A stretch of DNA of 6,536 nucleotides from an uncultured Acetatifactor sp. (GTDB lineage: Bacteria; Bacillota; Clostridia; Lachnospirales; Lachnospiraceae). Positions 1-5,966 of this stretch are shown here, in pieces. How positions within the stretch are numbered: the first letter of the stretch is position 1; the number at the start of each line of letters is the position of its first letter. The position numbers were made by a program, and so were the translations under genes. The notes under the pieces are model-generated. The model worked only from the letters and a program-made list of their open reading frames with translations, had not been told where the DNA came from and did no database searches. The stretch covers positions 1 through 6,536 of the forward strand of contig CAQUWW010000158.1 of assembly GCA_948896875.1 (NCBI GenBank), given 5' to 3'.

Positions 1-237
1 TGGGATGCAGTGCTTACTTTGCTGAGCGGCAGGGAGGAGCCGTCCGGGCTGTTGCCTTTCCGGATGCCGTCTTCTATGGATGCCATGGAAAAGCAGCTGG
101 AGGATGTACCTTTGGATATGGAGAGCTATGTGGATAGTGAGGGAAACACATATGATTTCGCTTACGGAAGGGACTGGAAGGGGCAAATCCGGGATGAAAG
201 AGTCCTGAAATATGGGATGAGGCAGGAAATGTTATGA
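1..237 (+). CDS. Glycoside hydrolase family 3 enzyme, C-terminal end only
   Basis: The reading frame is open from base 1 to a TGA at 235-237, giving the last 78 residues of a protein whose start lies before the window. The stretch resembles the end of the GH3 C-terminal (alpha/beta sandwich) domain of beta-glucosidase/beta-xylosidase-type enzymes. It has a PSGLLPFRMP segment, then an EDVPLDM segment, then YVDSEGNTYDFAYGRDW, which corresponds to the family's closing 'fpFGxGL' region, followed by a short arginine/lysine-rich tail. The catalytic nucleophile is in the missing N-terminal barrel, so the substrate (beta-glucoside, beta-xyloside or other) cannot be read. The gene points the same way as the rest of the cluster, but 224 bp and a strong palindrome separate it from the next gene, so it may be the end of a separate transcript. 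Family assignment is fairly sure; specificity is unknown. Confidence 0.85.
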   Translation, partial: WDAVLTLLSGREEPSGLLPFRMPSSMDAMEKQLEDVPLDMESYVDSEGNTYDFAYGRDWKGQIRDERVLKYGMRQEML

Positions 238-286
238 TATAATGTTTTAGAGCGTGAGTATAAATTGTATAGTGAAAAAATCTGGT

Positions 287-343
287 GAACAGGGGTAAAA
301 ATTAGGCTATTTGTCATGATTAGCTTAATTTTTACCCCTGTTC
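287..343. repeat. 57-nt palindrome with 23-bp arms
   Basis: The left arm is 287-309 and the right arm 321-343, with an 11-nt loop (310-320). Pairing is perfect over the outer 18 bp (GAACAGGGGTAAAAATTA and its complement). The inner five pairs follow after a single G.T wobble at 305/325. If G.U pairs are allowed, the stem extends outward to 283/347. The stem lies 50 bp after the upstream GH3 stop and about 120 bp before the GH2 start. It could be a transcription terminator, a mobile palindromic repeat or a leader structure. It is not followed by a T run on the + strand. Confidence 0.92.
297..333. terminator. Possible intrinsic, maybe bidirectional, terminator within the palindrome
   Basis: Inside the palindrome, an eight-pair core (TTAGGCTA 302-309 with TAGCTTAA 321-328) is flanked by AAAAA (297-301) and TTTTT (329-333). 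This is the layout of a bidirectional intrinsic terminator. It would end transcription of the upstream GH3 gene. Against it, the core is weak (three G-C pairs and one G.T) and the T run is itself inside a longer GC-rich stem (GGGG 292-295 with CCCC 335-338). Confidence 0.35.
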
Positions 344-352
344 GCTAATCTG

Positions 353-384
353 TTGATAGGCAAATTATGCCCTTTCGGTAAAAT
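353..384 (+). promoter_or_regulatory. Weak candidate promoter for the GH2 operon
   Basis: A TTGATA hexamer (353-358) lies upstream of TAAAAT (379-384), but the 20-nt spacer is longer than sigma-A prefers. TAGAAT (384-389) and TATAGA (390-395) are alternative -10 boxes without clear -35 partners. A 13-bp near-palindrome, GGCAAATTATGCC (359-371), sits between the two hexamers, where a repressor could act. A promoter is expected here because of the palindrome upstream and the operon downstream; the exact boxes are uncertain. Confidence 0.25.
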
Positions 385-445
385 AGAATTATAGAAATAT
401 ATGGTGGTATAGAAGGGTGTAAGCATTGGGTTATGTGGCTGAGCC

Positions 446-453
446 AGAAAGGG
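446..453 (+). promoter_or_regulatory. Ribosome binding site deciding the GH2 start
   Basis: AGAAAGGG ends 8 nt before ATG 462. A second purine run, AGAAGGG (411-417), lies 8 nt before an in-frame TTG at 426, which would add 12 residues (MGYVAEPERVNR). The ATG is preferred because it is the stronger codon and because related GH2 proteins begin near the sequence that follows it (MRTTENFNNGW). Confidence 0.55.
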
Positions 454-461
454 TAAATCGG

Positions 462-2687
462 ATGAGAACGACAGAAAATTTTAATAATGGGTGGTATTTT
501 GTCAAGGCAGCTGATATGGCGGCTGCACAGACCATGGAATGGGAAAAGGTGACATTGCCTCATACATGGAACAATATAGACGGACAAGATGGTGGAAACG
601 ATTATTATCGCGGTACCTGCCTGTATCGAAAAGGTTTCCACAGACCACATTTCTGGAAGACGGGAGACAGGGCTTTTCTGGAATTTAACGGTGCGGCAAT
701 GACAGCTTCTGTAGAGGTAAATGGTAAGCTTCTGAAAATCCACGATGGCGGTTATTCCACGTTCCGGGTGGACATCACAGATGTGATGGAAGAAGAAAAC
801 CAGATATATGTCGCTGTGGACAATTCCGCAAATGACCGGGTGTATCCCCAGAAGGCGGACTTTACATTTTATGGAGGATTGTATCGGGATGTGAATCTGA
901 TCTGTGTACCGGGGAGTCATTTTGAACTGGAAAAGGACGGGACGCCAGGCATTAAGGTGACACCTGTGATAAAAGGCAAAGATGCTGAAGTTCATGTAGT
1001 GACATGGGTTTGCGGAAAGGCAGAAAGGGTACATTTTTCCATTGAAGGGGAAATGGCGATGGACGCAGAGGTGATGGAAGGAAAGGCAGAAGCAGTATTC
1101 TTGATGCGGGATGTTCATCTGTGGAACGGTGTCCAGGATTCTTTTCTTTATACTGCAAAGGCAGAGTTATTCGCAGATGGCGAAATAAAAGATTGTATAC
1201 AGACCAGGTTCGGATGCCGTAGTTTTTCTTTTGACAAGGAAAAAGGATTTATCCTGAACGGCAGGCCTTATCCGTTGCGGGGCGTGAGCCGCCACCAGGA
1301 TCGCGCAGAAGTAGGGAATGCCCTGACCAGGGAAATGCACCGGGAGGACATGGAAATTATCAAAGAGATGGGTGCCAATACCATCCGCCTTGCGCATTAC
1401 CAGCATGACCAGTATTTTTATGATCTGGCGGACGAAGCGGGGATGGTAGTGTGGGCAGAGATTCCTTATATCACACAGCATATGGAAAACGGAAGGCAGA
1501 ATACTTTAGACCAGATGCGTGAGCTCATTACCCAATGTTTTAATCATCCTTCCATTGTCTGCTGGGGACTTTCCAATGAGATTACCGCTTCCGGAAATGT
1601 GACCCGGGATTTAATGGAAAATCACAGACTGCTGAATGAACTCTGCCATCAGATGGACGAAACCCGTCCAACCACCATGGCACATGTGTTCATGCTTGAG
1701 ACAGACAGTCCGCTGATAGACATAGCAGATATCGGCAGCTATAACCTGTATTTTGGATGGTATCTGGGAGAATTGTCCCAGAATGACAGCTTCTTTGACG
1801 AATACCATGATAGGTTTCCCAACCGTTCCATCGGTTTTTCGGAGTATGGTGCAGATGCCAATCCCAAATATCAGTCGGCTGCACCGGAACGGGGCGATTA
1901 TTCGGAGAGTTATCAGTGTATATACCATGAGCATCTTCTGGACTGTATTGAGAATCGCCCTTATCTCTGGGCAACCCATGTGTGGAATATGTTTGACTTT
2001 GCAGCAGACGGACGGGATGAGGGCGGAGCCCACGGTCTGAACCAGAAAGGGCTTGTGACCATTGACCGGAAATTGAAAAAAGACGCCTTTTATTTGTATA
2101 AGGCGGCATGGAGCAGCGAGCCTTTTATACATTTGTGCGGCAGCAGGTATGTGGACAGGAGCGAAACGGTGACGGATATAAAAGTATATACAAACCAGCC
2201 ATATGTGGAATTGTATGTGGACGGAAAACTGCTGGAGAAAAAGGAGGGGAAAAGAGCCTTTGGATTTAAGGTACCGATAACAGGGGAGCATTTGATTGAG
2301 GCAAAGAGCGGCAGTCTGAGTGACAGCATCCGGGTGCGCAAGGTTGACAGGCCGAATCCGGAGTATCAGTTTGCTCAGGAAGGCGGTATTATCAATTGGT
2401 TTGATAAGGAGGATTTTAAACCCGGTTACTATTCCGTCAAAGATACCATGGGAGTATTGCAGGCCCATCCGGAAGCGGGAGTTATCGTGGGAAAGATGAT
2501 GGAAAAGGCACGCTCTTCCCGTGGAGATGTGGCAAAAAGCACTCAGGGGAACAGGAATCTGCAGAAAATGATGGCGGGCATGACGTTGGAAAGCATCTTG
2601 AAGCAGGCAAAAGATGCGATTACCGCAGAGCAGATAAAAGAATTGAATGCCGCTCTGCAGCAAATTAGAAAGGCTGAAATAAGATAG
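462..2687 (+). CDS. Glycoside hydrolase family 2, probable beta-galactosidase
   Basis: This is a 741-residue cytosolic retaining glycosidase with no signal peptide. Domains in order are the GH2 sugar-binding jelly roll (about 1-155), an Ig-like domain (about 160-250), the TIM barrel (about 255-560), a C-terminal Ig-like/DUF4982-like domain (about 568-632) and an unusual helical-looking tail (about 641-741). The barrel opens with the LRGVSRHQD motif (R273-H278). The acid/base is Glu373 in WGLSNE, and the nucleophile is Glu461 in GFSEYGAD. A GLNQKGLVTIDR segment (N527, K529) follows; it resembles beta-galactosidases of this clade, but it also satisfies the N-x-K pattern used to spot beta-glucuronidases, so beta-glucuronidase remains possible. 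It lacks the extra domains of LacZ-type enzymes. ATG 462 is chosen over TTG 426. The gene is first in a three-gene run, with only 15 bp to the next gene. Family certain; substrate inferred. Confidence 0.93.
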   Translation: MRTTENFNNGWYFVKAADMAAAQTMEWEKVTLPHTWNNIDGQDGGNDYYRGTCLYRKGFHRPHFWKTGDRAFLEFNGAAMTASVEVNGKLLKIHDGGYSTFRVDITDVMEEENQIYVAVDNSANDRVYPQKADFTFYGGLYRDVNLICVPGSHFELEKDGTPGIKVTPVIKGKDAEVHVVTWVCGKAERVHFSIEGEMAMDAEVMEGKAEAVFLMRDVHLWNGVQDSFLYTAKAELFADGEIKDCIQTRFGCRSFSFDKEKGFILNGRPYPLRGVSRHQDRAEVGNALTREMHREDMEIIKEMGANTIRLAHYQHDQYFYDLADEAGMVVWAEIPYITQHMENGRQNTLDQMRELITQCFNHPSIVCWGLSNEITASGNVTRDLMENHRLLNELCHQMDETRPTTMAHVFMLETDSPLIDIADIGSYNLYFGWYLGELSQNDSFFDEYHDRFPNRSIGFSEYGADANPKYQSAAPERGDYSESYQCIYHEHLLDCIENRPYLWATHVWNMFDFAADGRDEGGAHGLNQKGLVTIDRKLKKDAFYLYKAAWSSEPFIHLCGSRYVDRSETVTDIKVYTNQPYVELYVDGKLLEKKEGKRAFGFKVPITGEHLIEAKSGSLSDSIRVRKVDRPNPEYQFAQEGGIINWFDKEDFKPGYYSVKDTMGVLQAHPEAGVIVGKMMEKARSSRGDVAKSTQGNRNLQKMMAGMTLESILKQAKDAITAEQIKELNAALQQIRKAEIR

Positions 2688-2702
2688 AAAGGAAATCGGG
2701 CT

Positions 2703-4778
2703 ATGATGGAAAAAAATATATATGATGCGAAAAGGGATTCTGTATATCAGGAACCATATGTGGATGTAGATGAATGGAGGGAGAGAGTATTAAGCAATGG
2801 AAGAAAGCTGCCGTTTCGATACATACACGGAGGATTTCGGAATACAGGAGTTAAATTCAGCTTTTGCTATCCGGAAAAAGAGAATTATACGGGACGCTTT
2901 TTTCAATATCTCTCGCCCTTTCCCGGACCGGACGAGGAAAATGCATCCCTGCAGAAAGAGGGGGAGAATGATAAGATAGCCTTTGCGCTTGCAAATGGGG
3001 CTTATTATGTGGAAAGCAACATGGGTTCTGCCCAGATGTTCGGCCGTAATCAGGACAGCGCTATTGTCTATAAATCCAGCGCAGCGGCAGCAGAGTATTC
3101 CCGGGAGAAAGCAGCAGAAATCTATGGATGCGGCAGGCCTTTTGGCTATGTGTATGGGGGGAGCGGCGGCGGTTACAAGACCATGGCCTGCATTGAGAAC
3201 ACCAATGCCTGGGACGGCGCCGTGCCTTATGTAATCGGATCACCGGTTTCTCTGCCCAATACGATTACCATGCATGCGCAGGGACAGAGGGCCTTGCGCC
3301 GTGTGTTCGGTAAAATTGTGGATGCACTGGACGCAGGCGGAAGTGGTGATATGTACGAGGGATTAGAGCAAGATGAAGCCGCCATATTGAAGGAAATCAC
3401 AGCAATGGGATTTTCCCCTAAAATATGGTTTGTGGAGGCAGGCGGAAGAATCGATCCAGGTTCGCTCCCGGTGCTGGCTCCCGGGGTAAAAATGGCAGAC
3501 CCCGGATATTTCAAGGATTTCTGGGAGGTGACGGGATATCTGGGAGCGGATAAGGGCAGCAGTGCGGTGCGGGATCGGCTGCAGTTTCATGGGATTGTAA
3601 AGCGTGTGCATGTACCCGGTTCGGATTTGGAAGCGGAAGACGGTGCAAAAGAAGCCGATGGGCGCAACGGCGTGGACGATGCGTGGAAGAAAATGCTGAC
3701 GGACGGCCATGATGCCTGGATTGAACTGGAAGAAGTTCCAACAGGTGAGGATTTGTACCTGCAGGGTGTGAATATCAGCTTCGAGACTGGGGAAGCAGTG
3801 GGAAAGCAGCTGCTTTTAGGAGGGATTGAGGGCAATGCGCTTGTCATTGGCATGTGTTATGGAATGGACGACTTGCCGGGAGTGCTCTCCAGGGTAAAGC
3901 CAGGAGACCGGGTGTTTCTGGACAATTCTGACTTTATCGCAATCCAGTCCTATTACCGCCATCAGGTGCCGGAGGATTTGGGCTTTCATGCATGGGATCA
4001 GTTCCGGAACGAGAAGGGGAACCCTGTTTTGCCCCAGCGGAAAAATGTGATGGGGTATGGCATGACGGGAACCGGAACCGTGCAGGACGGTAATATACAG
4101 GGAAAAGTAATCGTGATTCAGGCATTGATGGATGAATCCACCTGCCCCTGGTGTGCGGATTGGTACAGGGGGAAGGTAAGGGAAAGTAAGGGAAGCGATG
4201 AAGATTTCCGCCTGTATTATATGGAGAACTGTATGCATGGGGATGAGTCCATTATGGAGAACAATATGGTCACTAACTATATGGGGGCATTGCGGCAGGC
4301 GTTGTTGGATTTATCTGACTGGGTAGAACGAGGGAAAGAACCTCTTTCTACGACTGTGTACCAGTACCAGGAAGGGCAGATTATTCCGGCTGAAAGTATA
4401 AGGGATCGAAAAGGAATACAGCCCAAAGTGACCCTGCTTGTCAATGAGGGCAGGTGCGATCATATAAAGGCAGGAGAGACAGTGAAGTTTACCACAAAGG
4501 TGGAAGTGCCGGAAGGTGCCGGTGAAGTAACTGCAATAGACTATGATTTTGAGGACAAATGGACTTTCCCAGCAGAGAACGTATATCCGGTTCAGGGAGA
4601 CTTTGAACGAACTGCAGATGGTGAGATTTGTGGTGCGGTGTCCTATACTACATATACCTTTGAGAGGCCGGGAACCTATTTCGTCTCAGTGCGGGCGAAG
4701 GTGAACAGGTATGGAAATGCAGAAGATATATTTACACAGGTGAAGAACATTGCCAGAGCCAGGGTAATAGTAGAATAG
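2703..4778 (+). CDS. Uncharacterised tannase-like alpha/beta hydrolase with PKD-like C-terminal domain
   Basis: A 691-residue protein without signal peptide or membrane segment. The N-terminal part has a YIHGGF motif (40-45) and NYTGRFFQ (61-68), which I recognise from uncharacterised bacterial hydrolases, many of them exported in actinobacteria. A nucleophile elbow YGGSGGG puts the likely catalytic serine at S154. The segment after it (WDGAVPYVIGSP) resembles the one after the serine in tannase/feruloyl esterases. A likely Asp is D477 (ALMDES, end of a beta strand) and a likely His is H512 (ENCMHGD), completing an S-D-H triad. Residues about 574-691 look PKD/Ig-like, with IDYDFEDKWTFP and YTFERPGTYF. 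The start is ATG 2703, with AGAAAGGA (2686-2693) 9 nt upstream; ATG 2706 is next. The neighbours suggest it removes an ester from a glycan or glycoside, but esterase activity and substrate are inferred. Confidence 0.8.
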   Translation: MMEKNIYDAKRDSVYQEPYVDVDEWRERVLSNGRKLPFRYIHGGFRNTGVKFSFCYPEKENYTGRFFQYLSPFPGPDEENASLQKEGENDKIAFALANGAYYVESNMGSAQMFGRNQDSAIVYKSSAAAAEYSREKAAEIYGCGRPFGYVYGGSGGGYKTMACIENTNAWDGAVPYVIGSPVSLPNTITMHAQGQRALRRVFGKIVDALDAGGSGDMYEGLEQDEAAILKEITAMGFSPKIWFVEAGGRIDPGSLPVLAPGVKMADPGYFKDFWEVTGYLGADKGSSAVRDRLQFHGIVKRVHVPGSDLEAEDGAKEADGRNGVDDAWKKMLTDGHDAWIELEEVPTGEDLYLQGVNISFETGEAVGKQLLLGGIEGNALVIGMCYGMDDLPGVLSRVKPGDRVFLDNSDFIAIQSYYRHQVPEDLGFHAWDQFRNEKGNPVLPQRKNVMGYGMTGTGTVQDGNIQGKVIVIQALMDESTCPWCADWYRGKVRESKGSDEDFRLYYMENCMHGDESIMENNMVTNYMGALRQALLDLSDWVERGKEPLSTTVYQYQEGQIIPAESIRDRKGIQPKVTLLVNEGRCDHIKAGETVKFTTKVEVPEGAGEVTAIDYDFEDKWTFPAENVYPVQGDFERTADGEICGAVSYTTYTFERPGTYFVSVRAKVNRYGNAEDIFTQVKNIARARVIVE

Positions 4779-4807
4779 AATCACTACAGGAAGGATGGAT
4801 TGAAGAG

Positions 4808-5863
4808 ATGGGCATATACCATTCTATTTTGCCAGGTCGTCCTTGGTTAGACACAGGCGGGAAACGAATTCAGGCCCACGGAGGGGCCGTGTTTTATCAG
4901 GACGGGATATATTATTGGTATGGAGAAAATAAGGAAAAAACAACCGGAAAAAATGGAATCTGGCATTGGGGAGTAAGATGCTACACTTCCAGGGATTTAT
5001 ATAACTGGGAGGATAGGGGGCTCATCATTCCGCCGGAGCCAGACAAATCGGAGTCTTCCCTGCATCCGTCCGCCATGATGGATCGTCCCCATATCATCTA
5101 CAACAGGGATACGAAAAAGTATGTATGCTGGCTGAAAATCATGAACCGGGACGGCTCCCAGACGGAGACGGTAATGACAGCGGACGATATATTAGGCCCT
5201 TATACAAAGGTGAGGGAAGGATTAAAGCCTTTGAATATGAGCGCCGGAGACTTCGACCTTGCAGTGGCGCCGGATGGAAAGGCATATTATTATTTTGAGA
5301 GGGTACACAGCGAGACCATATGCGCAGACCTGACACCGGATTATACGGATGTGACCGGATACTACAGCACGCATTTTCCTCATATTTCTCCCCCATATGT
5401 CAGGGAGGCTACAGCGCATTTTATGCGTATGGGAAAACACTATCTAGTAACATCCGGAACTACAGGATATTTACCGAATCCCTCCGAAGTCGCAATAGCG
5501 GATACCTGGCATGGGCCTTATACCGTTCTGGGAAATCCCCATACGGAGGATGAAAGCAATACATCTTATCATTCACAGATTTCTTCCGTATTTAAGGTGG
5601 AGGGTAAGAAGGATTTGTATATTGCCGTGGCAGACCGCTGGGTGCCTGGTCATATGGAATTCAAATATGACGAGTATGCGGCGGAATATGAGCGGATGTT
5701 TATGCCGGGATATGACGGGGCGGCAGAATTCCTCAAAAAGTTCGGTTCTGACGCAGAGAGGAATACATTTATAGCCGACTATGTATGGCTGCCGTTTCGG
5801 TTTGATGGCGACATGGCATACTTGGACTGGATGGATGAGTGGAAGATAGAGGATTATGAATAG
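4808..5863 (+). CDS. Glycoside hydrolase family 43, exo-beta-1,3-galactanase/galactofuranosidase-like
   Basis: This 351-residue protein matches a single five-bladed beta-propeller domain and has no signal peptide. The start is RPWLDTGGKRIQAHGG (11-26) followed by YYWYGENK (35-42), typical of the GH43 subfamily 24/34 type rather than arabinofuranosidase/xylosidase GH43. The likely general acid is Glu200 in YVREATAHF, followed by TSGTTGY (215-221). Gln257 in YHSQISS aligns with the glutamine thought to replace the usual catalytic Asp base in exo-beta-1,3-galactanases. The motif that usually reads E-R-P is D92-R-P here. Near the end, YVWLPFRF (325-332) closes the propeller. Likely reaction: release of terminal galactose or a related sugar from oligosaccharides. 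It begins 29 bp after the hydrolase gene, with AGGAAGGA (4788-4795) 12 nt upstream, so it is probably in the same operon. Family sure; subfamily and substrate moderately sure. Confidence 0.88.
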   Translation: MGIYHSILPGRPWLDTGGKRIQAHGGAVFYQDGIYYWYGENKEKTTGKNGIWHWGVRCYTSRDLYNWEDRGLIIPPEPDKSESSLHPSAMMDRPHIIYNRDTKKYVCWLKIMNRDGSQTETVMTADDILGPYTKVREGLKPLNMSAGDFDLAVAPDGKAYYYFERVHSETICADLTPDYTDVTGYYSTHFPHISPPYVREATAHFMRMGKHYLVTSGTTGYLPNPSEVAIADTWHGPYTVLGNPHTEDESNTSYHSQISSVFKVEGKKDLYIAVADRWVPGHMEFKYDEYAAEYERMFMPGYDGAAEFLKKFGSDAERNTFIADYVWLPFRFDGDMAYLDWMDEWKIEDYE

Positions 5864-5902
5864 TTATACCTTTGGCAAATGTTTTGGATCATAAGTATAA
5901 CT
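5862..5902. repeat. 8-bp inverted repeat around the GH3 promoter
   Basis: AGTTATAC (5862-5869) and GTATAACT (5895-5902) are exact reverse complements separated by 25 nt. The left copy overlaps the GH43 stop codon, and the right copy contains the candidate -10 box. The half-site centres are 33 bp apart, about three helical turns, which would suit a regulator binding both sites, but chance is possible in AT-rich DNA. There is no T run after it, so a terminator for the GH43 gene is not supported. Confidence 0.4.
5872..5901 (+). promoter_or_regulatory. Candidate sigma-A promoter for the downstream GH3 gene
   Basis: TTGGCA (5872-5877) and TATAAC (5896-5901) each match the sigma-A consensus at five of six bases and are 18 nt apart. 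Transcription would start near 5908, giving a leader of about 60 nt before ATG 5967. The gap here is 103 bp, unlike the 15 and 29 bp gaps in the operon before it, which fits a separate promoter for the GH3 gene. Confidence 0.5.
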
Positions 5903-5912
5903 TGAATTCGTT

Positions 5913-5926
5913 ACAGATTAAACTGT
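5913..5926. promoter_or_regulatory. Possible operator just after the GH3 promoter
   Basis: ACAGATTAAACTGT is a 14-bp near-palindrome with six of seven base pairs matching. It lies a few bases after the expected transcription start, a common place for repressors of the LacI or GntR type to block transcription. No regulator gene is in the window and no second copy was found upstream of the GH2 gene. Confidence 0.25.
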
Positions 5927-5952
5927 GAGAATGAAAATGGATTTTTTCAGCG

Positions 5953-5958
5953 AGGTGA
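5953..5958 (+). promoter_or_regulatory. Ribosome binding site deciding the GH3 start
   Basis: AGGTGA is 8 nt before ATG 5967 and is the best Shine-Dalgarno match in the gap. In-frame ATG codons at 5931 and 5937 would add 12 or 10 residues but have only a weak GAG-type match too close to the start. The ATG 5967 protein begins as GH3 relatives do (YKNASLSPKERAEDLL). Confidence 0.6.
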
Positions 5959-5966
5959 ATAAAAAA

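Larger units (their letters stand above)
238..461. other. Intergenic region between GH3 and GH2 genes
   Basis: This is an AT-rich noncoding stretch of 224 bp. From left to right it holds a TATAAT-like hexamer directly after the GH3 stop (238-243, no good -35), a long palindrome (287-343) flanked by AATCTG copies, a small palindrome (359-371), AT-rich candidate promoter elements (353-395) and two Shine-Dalgarno-like runs (411-417 and 446-453). No protein-coding or known RNA gene was recognised in it. Confidence 0.8.

Noticed and set aside
238..243. TATAAT hexamer right after the GH3 stop as a promoter
   Set aside because: The hexamer is perfect, but no -35-like sequence lies at a workable distance, and the large palindrome would sit early in the transcript.
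345..1118. Minus-strand open frame of 257 codons overlapping the GH2 promoter and N-terminus
   Set aside because: It shows no family resemblance, its composition is typical of an antisense shadow, and it would lie opposite the GH2 leader and N-terminal domain.
1611..2663. Long open frame on the minus strand (350 codons)
   Set aside because: It is fully antisense to the barrel and C-terminal region of the GH2 gene, which has clear family motifs. Its translation is Cys/His/Ile-rich without recognisable domains, as expected of a shadow frame.
462..2687. LacZ-type beta-galactosidase naming
   Set aside because: The protein is much shorter than LacZ, lacks the LacZ nucleophile context and the LacZ C-terminal domain, so a lacZ symbol is not justified.
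5931..5966. Earlier in-frame ATG starts for the second GH3 gene
   Set aside because: ATG 5931 and 5937 lack a well-spaced ribosome binding site, while ATG 5967 has AGGTGA 8 nt upstream and gives the N-terminus usual for the family.
5864..5966. Intrinsic terminator after the GH43 gene
   Set aside because: The only inverted repeat has a 25-nt loop and is not followed by a T run; a short CAAA/TTTG hairpin (5876-5886) is too weak.
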